From assembly GCA_964483545.1 (NCBI GenBank), contig CAZACC010000093.1, positions 1 through 7,578 of the forward strand: a stretch of 7,578 nucleotides of DNA. The letters run 5' to 3'. The DNA is from JAAYYM01 sp964483545 (lineage in GTDB: Bacteria > Bacillota > Clostridia > Lachnospirales > Lachnospiraceae). Position 1 is the first letter of the stretch; each line of letters opens with the position of its first letter. The notes below the pieces were generated by a model. That model searched no databases. It was not told the DNA's origin and worked only from the letters and a program-made list of their open reading frames with translations. Of the stretch, positions 1 through 6,385 are shown piece by piece. A program made the position numbers and the translations under genes.

Positions 1-489
1 GGAAAGCAGTTAAAAAAGATTGGCATGTTAGTCGTTCAGGACCAGGTATGGGGAAGAGTTACAGAGAACAGAAGCCAGGGGCGTTCTACCAGATATTACA
101 TGGATGAAATGCATCTCCTTCTTCGTGAAGATCAGACAGCAGCCTATACCGTAGAAATCTGGAAGCGATTCAGAAAATGGGGAGGTATTCCGACAGGTAT
201 CACCCAGAACGTTAAGGATTTACTTGCTTCAAAGGAAGTGGAGAATATCTTTGAAAATAGCGATTTTATCTATATGCTGAATCAGGCAGTGGGAGATCGA
301 CAGATCTTAGCAAAGCAGTTAAATATCAGTCCTCATCAGCTTTCGTATGTTACACATTCGGGAGAAGGTGAAGGGCTTTTATTTTACGGAAATGTAATAC
401 TTCCATTCGTGGACAGATTCCCTACTGATACAGAACTATACCGTATCATGACAACCAGATTGTCGGAAGTGATCGAGACTCAGAAATAA
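1..489 (+). CDS. VirB4/TraE-like conjugation ATPase, C-terminal part (5' end outside window)
   Basis: This is the C-terminal 162 residues of a type IV secretion VirB4-family ATPase, which powers assembly of the mating channel and substrate transfer at the inner face of the membrane. The reading frame is open from base 1, so the Met at base 25 is internal and not a start. The Walker B motif is clear at bases 94-114 (YYMDEMH, followed by LLL). It is followed by GGIPTGITQNVKDLL and, near the end, EGLLFYGNVILPFVDRFP, both characteristic of the Firmicute ICE VirB4/TraE/TrsE branch. Walker A and the N-terminal domain lie upstream of the window. The TAA at 487-489 is 30 bases before the next start, consistent with one operon. 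Family assignment is secure; the element type (Tn1549-like) is inferred from the following genes. Confidence 0.93.
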   Translation, partial: GKQLKKIGMLVVQDQVWGRVTENRSQGRSTRYYMDEMHLLLREDQTAAYTVEIWKRFRKWGGIPTGITQNVKDLLASKEVENIFENSDFIYMLNQAVGDRQILAKQLNISPHQLSYVTHSGEGEGLLFYGNVILPFVDRFPTDTELYRIMTTRLSEVIETQK

Positions 490-519
490 TAATTGTTATG
501 GGAAAGGTGAGAATGATAA

Positions 520-2259
520 ATGAATGAAGAGTATTACGCGAGAGAAGAATCGAAGAGGGCCGCCAGGAGAGCAGAGGGAAGTCAAGATAAGGATCCGAAG
601 CAGAGAGCCCATGCTGATAAGCTGAAAAATGAGGCATCAGCTTCCGAAAGCTATCGTAAGAAATTGCGACATAAGAGGAAAGACAACAATCTGAATAAAG
701 AGGAAGCTAAAAAGCTTAAGAAAATGAAGACTCAGGGCAGAAAGAAGATCTATGCGGAAACAGCGCTTGCAGCCAAGGCACATCAGACTATCATTCAGAA
801 TGAAGATCACAATTCTGGAACAGATGCATTAGATTCTGGAATGCAGCTTACTGAGACAGGGGTTCGAAATGTGAGAGAATCCCTTCATAACAGAAAAGCA
901 AAGAATTATAGTCAAAAGCTTCATAATCGAAATGAACATCAGTATTCGGTACAGAGAGCTAAGGGAGCAAAGGAAGCTAAAACTGCAGGGGAAGGTTCTA
1001 ATGTGTTGTCAAAAGCTGCGCAGAAAAAAGCCATAAAGAAGGAAATCACAGAGCATGCTTTTAAACAGCAGGCGAAAGAAGCTGCAAATACCTTTGGAAA
1101 TGTCAGCAAGCGGTTCACGGATAAAGCAGAAGATCTAGTTGGTCGCATGGTGGAGTATGTGACGGAGTTTCTACAGGAACATCCAGAACTATTGCTGATT
1201 CTTGCAGTGATTCTGATTGTTGTAGTAGTAATATCAGGTTCGCTTACTTCCTGTTCTATGATGATGGGTGGTACCAGTAATATAACAATCGGAACCAGTT
1301 TTACAGCACAGGATTCTGATATCTTGGCAGTAGACAGGGATTATACCCAGTTTGAGACAGATCTTCATAATACATTGGACCAAGTACCGCAGGACCATCC
1401 TGGCTATGATGAATATCGATATATGTTAGCAGAGATTGGTCACAATCCATTTCAGCTTGCAGCGGTATTAACTGTTTTATATGAGGACTATACCAGAGCA
1501 GAGGTTCAGGCAAAGATTCAAAGTATCTATCAGAGCCAATATACCTTGACATTTCAAACTATCGTGGAAGTCAGAACCAGGACAGAAACGAGAACAGGTC
1601 ATAGAACAGTACATCATGCCGATGGAACTACGAGTAGCGAGAGCTATACCTATGAGGTAGAAGTAGAGTATAACTACTATATTTTACAGACAACACTTGT
1701 AAATAATACGTTGGACACGGTAATCAGAGGACTTGGGCTTACAGCAGATCAGATGCAAAGATATGAGCTTTTGTTAGAAACCTATGGAAATAAAGCAGGT
1801 CTGTTTGGCGATGATATCTATTCAGAAGTCAATCCGGGAGATTATCAGGATTATGATATTCCACCAGAGGCACTTACAGATCAGAGGTTTGCCAATATGA
1901 TTCGAGAGGCAGAAAAGTATCTGGGATATCCTTATGTATGGGGTGGTTCTTCACCAAGTACCAGCTTTGATTGTTCTGGATTTGTAAGCTATGTATTAAA
2001 CCATTGCGGAAATGGATGGAGCATGGGAAGACAGACAGCGAATGGACTACGTGGTAAATGCACAGCAGTATCGCCATCGGAAGCAAAACCGGGAGACTTA
2101 ATATTCTTCCAGGGAACTTATGGGACCAGTGGTGCAAGTCATGTAGGCATCTATGTGGGAAATGGAATGATGATTCATTGTGGAAATCCTATCCAGTATG
2201 CATCTGTAAATACAACTTACTGGCAGAATCATTTTATGTGTTATGGAAGAATTAATTAA
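520..2259 (+). CDS. Membrane-anchored NlpC/P60 cell-wall hydrolase of ICE (CD1108-like)
   Basis: This 579-residue protein probably opens peptidoglycan for the mating channel. Residues 1 to about 220 are very rich in Lys, Arg, Glu and Gln, look cytoplasmic and partly helical, and carry a strong net basic character. One transmembrane helix follows at about 223-243 (LLLILAVILIVVVVISG). Residues 245-450 form an extracytoplasmic linker region with a Thr/Arg/Tyr-rich stretch near 345-390. Residues about 455-579 are an NlpC/P60 (C40) papain-like peptidase: Cys485 in FDCSG, His541 in SHVGIYVG and His553 in MIHCG are the expected catalytic residues, and YPYVWGG precedes them as usual. No lysozyme-like domain is visible, unlike the two-domain hydrolases of Tn916. 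The start is ATG 520 with AGGTGA nine bases upstream. By context and architecture it matches the CD1108 mobile element family. A terminator follows 11 bases after the stop. Confidence 0.92.
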   Translation: MNEEYYAREESKRAARRAEGSQDKDPKQRAHADKLKNEASASESYRKKLRHKRKDNNLNKEEAKKLKKMKTQGRKKIYAETALAAKAHQTIIQNEDHNSGTDALDSGMQLTETGVRNVRESLHNRKAKNYSQKLHNRNEHQYSVQRAKGAKEAKTAGEGSNVLSKAAQKKAIKKEITEHAFKQQAKEAANTFGNVSKRFTDKAEDLVGRMVEYVTEFLQEHPELLLILAVILIVVVVISGSLTSCSMMMGGTSNITIGTSFTAQDSDILAVDRDYTQFETDLHNTLDQVPQDHPGYDEYRYMLAEIGHNPFQLAAVLTVLYEDYTRAEVQAKIQSIYQSQYTLTFQTIVEVRTRTETRTGHRTVHHADGTTSSESYTYEVEVEYNYYILQTTLVNNTLDTVIRGLGLTADQMQRYELLLETYGNKAGLFGDDIYSEVNPGDYQDYDIPPEALTDQRFANMIREAEKYLGYPYVWGGSSPSTSFDCSGFVSYVLNHCGNGWSMGRQTANGLRGKCTAVSPSEAKPGDLIFFQGTYGTSGASHVGIYVGNGMMIHCGNPIQYASVNTTYWQNHFMCYGRIN

Positions 2260-2270
2260 AACTATGTAGT

Positions 2271-2302
2271 AGCAGTTCTCTGAAAAAGGGAGCTGCTTTT
2301 TT
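2271..2302 (+). terminator. Intrinsic terminator between NlpC/P60 and DUF4315 genes
   Basis: Arms 2271-2280 and 2288-2297 pair over 10 bp (two G-U), with a seven-base A-rich loop (2281-2287) and a T run at 2297-2302. It starts 11 bases after the NlpC/P60 stop. The next ribosome binding site (GGAGG, 2311-2315) begins only eight bases after the T run, so no new promoter fits between them and the DUF4315 gene must be reached by read-through. Confidence 0.85.
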
Positions 2303-2322
2303 AAAGAATTGGAGGAATTGCA

Positions 2323-2664
2323 ATGTATGAAAAATTAGATAAACTTCGTGCAGATCTTGATAGAGCAAGACAGCGCAGAGCAGATGCCGAAGCAAAAGTG
2401 AAACAGGCAGAGGATAAGCTTCGTGAAGCAGAAAATTCTCAGGTACTTGCAGATGTAAGTGCATTAAAACTTACACCGGAACAGGTTGCACAGTTTTTAC
2501 AATTGGCTGCTTCTGGTCAGTTGCCAGTTGCAAGTACAGCTTTTTTAGGACAACAACAACCATCCTATATGAGTGGCAGAACAAGTAGTGAAAGCAATAA
2601 AATAGAAACAGATGAAGATGAATTAGAGGAAGATACGGAGGAATATAAAGATGATGAAAACTAA
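2323..2664 (+). CDS. DUF4315 family ICE protein (small coiled-coil protein)
   Basis: This 113-residue protein has no known enzymatic activity. Residues 1-42 form a highly charged heptad-like helix (MYEKLDKLRADLDRARQRR onward), followed by a conserved-looking LTPEQVAQFLQLAASG segment at about 50-65. A low-complexity Ser/Gln linker and a strongly acidic tail (residues about 95-113, mostly Glu and Asp) follow. This layout fits the DUF4315 family that sits between the NlpC/P60 hydrolase and the DUF4366 protein in Clostridia conjugative elements. The start is ATG 2323 with GGAGG seven bases upstream. Its 3' end overlaps the next gene by 14 bases, and that gene's ribosome binding site lies inside the acidic-tail codons, so the two are probably translationally coupled. 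A structural or scaffold role in the mating apparatus is inferred. Confidence 0.85.
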   Translation: MYEKLDKLRADLDRARQRRADAEAKVKQAEDKLREAENSQVLADVSALKLTPEQVAQFLQLAASGQLPVASTAFLGQQQPSYMSGRTSSESNKIETDEDELEEDTEEYKDDEN

Positions 2665-3448
2665 GATTAGAACAAAAATGAAAGTAAAACTTGCAGGTGC
2701 TCTCGCAGTAGCATCCGCATTATTTATTGGAGTTACACCAATGACAGCCTTTGCGCAGGCACCAGAATGTAACTGTGAAGTAAAATGTACAGAGGATGCA
2801 GTAAATTCTGATTGTCCAGTATGTAAGGAGGACATTACCATGTGCGAGGGTACAGAACAGGAAAAAGAGCCAATAGTGGAAGAAAACTTTGGACCACTTA
2901 CACCAGATGGAAATCTGAATTTGGTGGATGATTACGGATCCATTGAGGCTGGTGGCAAGCAGTTTATTACTGTTGTAACAAAGACAGGAAATTACTTCTA
3001 TATCATTATCGATCGTGATGATGAAGGAGATGAGACAGTCCATTTCTTAAATATGGTTGATGAATCAGATCTTTTGAAACTGATGGACGATGAGGATGCG
3101 AAAGCTTATGTAGAATCTATTGCAGGTACTACGGAAGAATCTAGTGAGGTAACAGAAGAGCCAACTGAGGAACCTACCCAGGAAGAAGAGAAGGAACCTG
3201 AAAAGCAAAAAAAATCACCTATTGGAGTGATGGCATTGGTGCTGATTGTAACCATTGGTGGTATTGGTGGATTCTTGTATATGAAGAGTTCTAAGAAAAC
3301 AAAGTCTTCTGCACCAGGACCTGATCCAGATTTAGATTATTCTGATGAGGATGACAATATTATCTTGGATTTAGATGAGGACGAGGATGAATTCAAGGAT
3401 GAAGAAATCGAAGAGGATTTTGATGCGGAGGAAGCAAAGGAAGAATAA
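2651..3448 (+). CDS. DUF4366 (CD1107-like) ICE membrane protein with signal peptide and Cys cluster
   Basis: This 265-residue protein has a typical signal peptide (basic residues 3-13, hydrophobic 14-28, likely cleavage after AFA at 33-35). A short extracellular Cys region carries six cysteines (C40, C42, C46, C55, C58, C65). A small globular domain at about 75-155 includes the segment FITVVTKTGNYFYIIIDRD. A Glu/Thr/Pro spacer (about 160-188) precedes a single TM helix at about 190-211 (PIGVMALVLIVTIGGIGGFL). The C-terminal 40 residues are extremely acidic and would be cytoplasmic. This order matches the DUF4366/CD1107 family of Clostridia conjugative elements. No catalytic motif is seen. Two adjacent ATGs exist (2651 and 2654); 2651 is preferred because GGAGG at 2637-2641 is nine bases upstream. 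It overlaps the DUF4315 gene by 14 bases. A role as a mating-channel or adhesion component is inferred only. Confidence 0.88.
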   Translation: MMKTKIRTKMKVKLAGALAVASALFIGVTPMTAFAQAPECNCEVKCTEDAVNSDCPVCKEDITMCEGTEQEKEPIVEENFGPLTPDGNLNLVDDYGSIEAGGKQFITVVTKTGNYFYIIIDRDDEGDETVHFLNMVDESDLLKLMDDEDAKAYVESIAGTTEESSEVTEEPTEEPTQEEEKEPEKQKKSPIGVMALVLIVTIGGIGGFLYMKSSKKTKSSAPGPDPDLDYSDEDDNIILDLDEDEDEFKDEEIEEDFDAEEAKEE

Positions 3449-3474
3449 TCAGAAATCTTCATGGAACAGATAAC

Positions 3475-3509
3475 AAGGTGTATGGAAGAAATTCCGTATG
3501 CCTTTTTTT
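3475..3509 (+). terminator. Intrinsic terminator after DUF4366 gene
   Basis: Arms 3475-3487 and 3492-3504 pair over 13 bp (three G-U) around a GAAA tetraloop (3488-3491), followed by T at 3503-3509. It begins 26 bases after the DUF4366 stop. The next ribosome binding site starts only 14 bases after the T run, so, as at the first terminator, downstream genes appear to depend on read-through or antitermination. Confidence 0.87.
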
Positions 3510-3523
3510 CTATGAAAAAAAAG

Positions 3524-3530
3524 AAGGAGG
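3524..3530 (+). promoter_or_regulatory. Ribosome binding site of the 53-residue gene
   Basis: AAGGAGG lies nine bases before ATG 3540. It is the main support that the small reading frame at 3540-3701 is a real gene. It also argues against the overlapping frame at 3512, which has no such site. Confidence 0.7.
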
Positions 3531-3539
3531 ACATTGCCA

Positions 3540-3701
3540 ATGGCAAGAAAAACAAGATATGTAAATTATGTGGAAGGAATGAAACATCTTCGTGAAAAAG
3601 AAAAGGTTTCCACACCAAAGTCCGTATTAGAAAAGCTGAAAACATATAAAAATCAGGACTTTAGTGTGAGTGTTCCTATAGGTGGTTCGAATGGAGAATA
3701 A
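3540..3701 (+). CDS. Hypothetical 53-residue basic protein upstream of RadC-ArdC fusion
   Basis: The frame ATG 3540 to TAA 3699-3701 encodes 53 residues beginning MARKTRYVNYVEGMKHLREK. I do not recognise a family. The N-terminal two thirds are basic and look helical, with VSTPKSVLEKLKTYKN suggesting a second helix, and the tail is Gly/Ser-rich. There is no signal peptide, TM segment or Cys pair. Evidence that it is real: a perfect AAGGAGG nine bases upstream, placement directly after a terminator in an otherwise unused gap, and an 11-base overlap with the following gene (ATG 3691 lies inside its last codons). The overlap suggests translational coupling, so it could be a partner of the RadC-ArdC protein, a DNA-binding accessory protein, or a leader whose translation regulates the next gene. 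Function is unknown. Confidence 0.68.
   Translation: MARKTRYVNYVEGMKHLREKEKVSTPKSVLEKLKTYKNQDFSVSVPIGGSNGE
3680..3685 (+). promoter_or_regulatory. Ribosome binding site selecting ATG 3691
   Basis: AGGTGG is five bases before ATG 3691. A GTG at 3682 is in frame but sits inside this site and has no upstream purine-rich site of its own. ATG 3691 is therefore the better start of the large fusion protein. Confidence 0.6.
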
Positions 3702-6033
3702 ATGGAAGCATGATTTAAAACAGGTAGCAATACGGATGGTAGATATGCCACCTCTTGTCAGTGAAGTTCCACTAAATAATCCACAGGCAGTGATTCAATT
3801 GCTTGCGGATACCTTTCATGAGTATGACAGAGAAGTGGTTGCAATAGTGAATCTGAAAAGTAATTTGCAGCCAATTAGTATGAATATTGTCAGCATGGGT
3901 GCGTTAGATCAAAGTATTGTACATCCAAGAGAAGTAATGAAAACAGCAATTTTGTCAAATGCATCCTCTATATTGATGGCTCATTTTCATCCGTCAGGAA
4001 ATATGAATCCAAGTAAAGAGGATGTCATAATAACAGATCGCATGAATCAAGTATGTTCTCTTATGGGTATTAAGTTAATTGATCATGTCATTGTAGGTGC
4101 GAAGGATAAATACTATTCATTTCAGGAAAAAGGAACGATTCCATTCTCTAATATGCAGTTTACAGAGGACATCGATAAAATAGAATTGGAGGGAATGAAA
4201 GTGGCTGAAACAGCAACTATGACTAAACTAGATAAAACGGAAAGTAAGAGAGTCGTGAGCTTTACGGTTGCAGAATGTGGAGAGTTTCATAATCTTGGAG
4301 AACTTCATGAGAATGTAGCAACGCTGAAGGAAGCGATTGAACTATTTAATCAGATTCCACCAGATCGAATGAATGGAATTCCAACAATAGCAGTAAGAGT
4401 AACTGATACCGAGGCTCCTGAATTATTTACAGAAATAGATATTATGACAGCAAAAAGAATCGATGTAGATATTCTCGGATATGTACCAGATATTGGAGAA
4501 AATGGGCAGGCGCAATTTGCTATTGCAGAAATGATTCATCAGTTCCCGGAGAAAGAGATTATTGGTAAGGTGCCAGAGGCCATTGAGAAAAAAGTACAGA
4601 TAATCGAATCCAGGGAAAAACAGTCAGAGCAGCTAAAAGATGTCATGATGCAGTTAGAGCAAGGAGTACAGGGGATATTTAACAGCGAGGATTATAAAAG
4701 ATTCTTAGATGTTATGGCAAAGCTTCCAACGTATTCCCTTAACAATATGCTCCTAATTGCCATGCAGACAGAAGGTAAAGCTTCCATGTGTCAGAGCTTC
4801 ACAGGATGGAAAGCTATGGGGAGATATGTCAAAAAGGGAGAAAAGGGGATTAAAATCTTAGCACCATCTCCATACACCATTCAGCGTGAGCAGAATAAGT
4901 TGGATAAAATAACAGGTCAGCCAATCGTAGATCAGGATGGAGAACCAGTAAAGGAAAAGGTAGATATTACCATGAAAGCCTTTAAGGTGGTACGCACTTT
5001 CGATATTTCACAGACAGATGGAAAAGAGATTCCAAGTATTGGAGTAGATGAACTGGTCGGCAATATAGAAGGCTATGGCACTTTGATGGAAGCATTGAAA
5101 AAGGTATGTCCTGTTCCTATTTCTTTTGAGGATATCGATAGCGGAGCCAAGGGATTCTATCATCAGACAGAAAAAAGAATTGCAATCCAGGATGGTATGA
5201 GCGAAGTGCAGACAGTAAAAACAGCAATTCATGAAATGGCACATCAGAAGCTTCATGCAAAAGATGATATCAACATCCTAGATTCTACCCAGAGCAGAAA
5301 TAGCAAGGAAGTAGAAGCCGAGAGCGTAGCTTATGCGGTATGCCAGCATTATGGAATTAATACATCAGATTACTCTTTTGGATATGTGGCAGGATGGTCC
5401 GAAGGAAAAGAACTTCCCGAATTAAAGAAATCCTTAGATACCATTAGAGTCGCAGCTGCAGAAATGATTACTTCTATTGATACAGAATTAGAGCGTGTGA
5501 GAGAAAAGATTGTGTTAGGTACAGATGCTTTCACAAAAATTTATACGGAAGATCAGGGTATAGGAAATCTGATGATCGGAGAATATGCATCTTCTTTAAA
5601 TATCGATTCTAATCTTACAAAGGATACAGTAATTGGCATTCAGAAAAAAATAGAAACCTTTCTGAAAGCAGAGATCCATTCAGAAGATGAGATTAAGCAG
5701 TTGGGGAAAGAACTTCTGACTATAGCAAAAAGAGATGATGGAAAATTCTATTTTAATGGAGAAAATCTGTTAGGTGAAAAAAGTGCAGCGCCATCATCGG
5801 TAGAAAAGAGACCAGTGGATTCATTGGTAAGTAGTCTGGTAGAAAAGATTACTCAAAATGCAGAAGCACACGGATTTACCAGAGTGGATAATCAACCATT
5901 AAAAGCAGAGGGTCCAGAGAAGAAGGAGCCTAAGAAAAGAACATCTGTAAAAGGAAAGCTGAAGGAGGAAATCAAGAAAAAAACACCAACTAAGAAACCT
6001 AAGGTTACGAAAACGAAGGAGGAGAGAGGCTAG
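3691..6033 (+). CDS. RadC-type JAMM / YodL-like / ArdC-like antirestriction metallopeptidase fusion
   Basis: This 780-residue protein has several domains. Residues about 30-150 form a RadC-like JAB/JAMM domain: H98-F-H100-P-S-G, then PS and D111 (the HxHPSGxxxPSxxD signature), followed by DHVIVG. Residues about 185-300 (FHNLGELHENVATLKEAIEL, then IPPDRMNGIP) resemble the YodL-like domain of Clostridia mobile elements; I am less sure of this. Residues about 311-480 look like the ArdC N-terminal ssDNA-binding domain (SLNNMLLIAMQ, then FTGWKAMGRYVKKGEKGIKIL). A zinc metallopeptidase motif follows, H514-E-M-A-H518, with E544 in the EVEAESVAY segment as probable third ligand. The last 40 residues are Lys-rich. 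Established: ArdC proteins protect incoming plasmid ssDNA from restriction. Inferred: this protein does so for the ICE, with the JAMM region removing or cutting a partner. The stop is one base before the next start. Confidence 0.88.
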   Translation: MENKWKHDLKQVAIRMVDMPPLVSEVPLNNPQAVIQLLADTFHEYDREVVAIVNLKSNLQPISMNIVSMGALDQSIVHPREVMKTAILSNASSILMAHFHPSGNMNPSKEDVIITDRMNQVCSLMGIKLIDHVIVGAKDKYYSFQEKGTIPFSNMQFTEDIDKIELEGMKVAETATMTKLDKTESKRVVSFTVAECGEFHNLGELHENVATLKEAIELFNQIPPDRMNGIPTIAVRVTDTEAPELFTEIDIMTAKRIDVDILGYVPDIGENGQAQFAIAEMIHQFPEKEIIGKVPEAIEKKVQIIESREKQSEQLKDVMMQLEQGVQGIFNSEDYKRFLDVMAKLPTYSLNNMLLIAMQTEGKASMCQSFTGWKAMGRYVKKGEKGIKILAPSPYTIQREQNKLDKITGQPIVDQDGEPVKEKVDITMKAFKVVRTFDISQTDGKEIPSIGVDELVGNIEGYGTLMEALKKVCPVPISFEDIDSGAKGFYHQTEKRIAIQDGMSEVQTVKTAIHEMAHQKLHAKDDINILDSTQSRNSKEVEAESVAYAVCQHYGINTSDYSFGYVAGWSEGKELPELKKSLDTIRVAAAEMITSIDTELERVREKIVLGTDAFTKIYTEDQGIGNLMIGEYASSLNIDSNLTKDTVIGIQKKIETFLKAEIHSEDEIKQLGKELLTIAKRDDGKFYFNGENLLGEKSAAPSSVEKRPVDSLVSSLVEKITQNAEAHGFTRVDNQPLKAEGPEKKEPKKRTSVKGKLKEEIKKKTPTKKPKVTKTKEERG

Positions 6034-6034
6034 T

Positions 6035-6385
6035 ATGACACAGAAACAATTTAATTATATTCTCATAGCACAGATGGAGATGTGCGATGTGATTCTCAGA
6101 TCAAAGGGGGAAGAATATGCCCCTGATGCATTAGAGGATACGCAGAGGGACAGGTTAGGACATTTCAAAAGAGCAGCTTCCATGATGAATATAACACCTA
6201 AAGCAGCACTTATGGGAATGTTGTCGAAACATCTGATTTCTATATCAGATATGTGTATGGATAAAGCAGATTATCCAATAGAAAAATGGGATGAAAAGAT
6301 TACAGATACAATCAACTATTTGTTCATTCTGAAAGCAATTGTCGAGGAGGAGTCTTATGAGAAAAATCGAAGTAAAGATTCTTAA
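6035..6385 (+). CDS. MazG/DUF1599-like small all-alpha protein (putative nucleotide-associated)
   Basis: This 116-residue protein is predicted to be all helical, with no signal peptide or TM. Features: SKGEEYAPD at 23-31, HFKRAASMMNITPKAALMGM at 43-62, KHLISISDM at 65-73, and a C-terminal helix containing W85, E87, D91 and N94 (KWDEKITDTINYL). The pattern of a Lys-Gly-x-x-Tyr loop, a central helix pair and a late acidic D-x-x-N-Y helix recalls DUF1599 and MazG-like nucleotide pyrophosphatase folds, and similar proteins occur in phages. This is a resemblance only; a canonical ExxE...ExxD metal motif is not complete. It starts one base after the preceding stop with AAGGAGGAGAG upstream, and its 3' end overlaps thyX by 29 bases. 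The neighbours (ThyX, dUTPase) support a nucleotide-pool role, for example dNTP hydrolysis. It could instead be an unrelated phage-type protein. Confidence 0.6.
   Translation: MTQKQFNYILIAQMEMCDVILRSKGEEYAPDALEDTQRDRLGHFKRAASMMNITPKAALMGMLSKHLISISDMCMDKADYPIEKWDEKITDTINYLFILKAIVEEESYEKNRSKDS
6344..6350 (+). promoter_or_regulatory. Ribosome binding site selecting ATG 6357 of thyX
   Basis: GAGGAGG lies six bases before ATG 6357, inside the end of the upstream gene. An in-frame TTG at 6339 has this site downstream of it and so is not the start. Confidence 0.7.

Noticed and set aside
2720..3043. Minus-strand 107-residue frame
   Set aside because: It lies fully opposite the well-supported DUF4366 gene and its composition looks like an antisense shadow.
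3331..3445. GAT/GAA-rich stretch as a possible tandem repeat
   Set aside because: It is irregular codon-level low complexity encoding an acidic tail, without a repeating unit.
3512..3595. Small + strand frame starting ATG 3512 (23 residues with a CxxC pair)
   Set aside because: It has no ribosome binding site upstream, starts within three bases of the terminator T run and is out of frame with the 53-residue gene, which has a perfect site.
3337..3645. Minus-strand 102-residue frame rich in Ser
   Set aside because: It is the reverse of acidic GAT/GAA/GAG codons in the DUF4366 tail and crosses a terminator; it has no ribosome binding site or recognisable domain.
3682..3690. GTG 3682 as start of the RadC-ArdC protein
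   Set aside because: It lies within the AGGTGG site that serves ATG 3691 and has no site of its own.
3691..4140. RadC domain as a housekeeping DNA repair gene
   Set aside because: The fusion to ArdC-like and metallopeptidase regions and the ICE context point to a mobile-element protein, not the chromosomal RadC.
6339..6356. TTG 6339 as start of thyX
   Set aside because: The GAGGAGG site falls after it; ATG 6357 has ideal spacing and gives a normal N-terminus.
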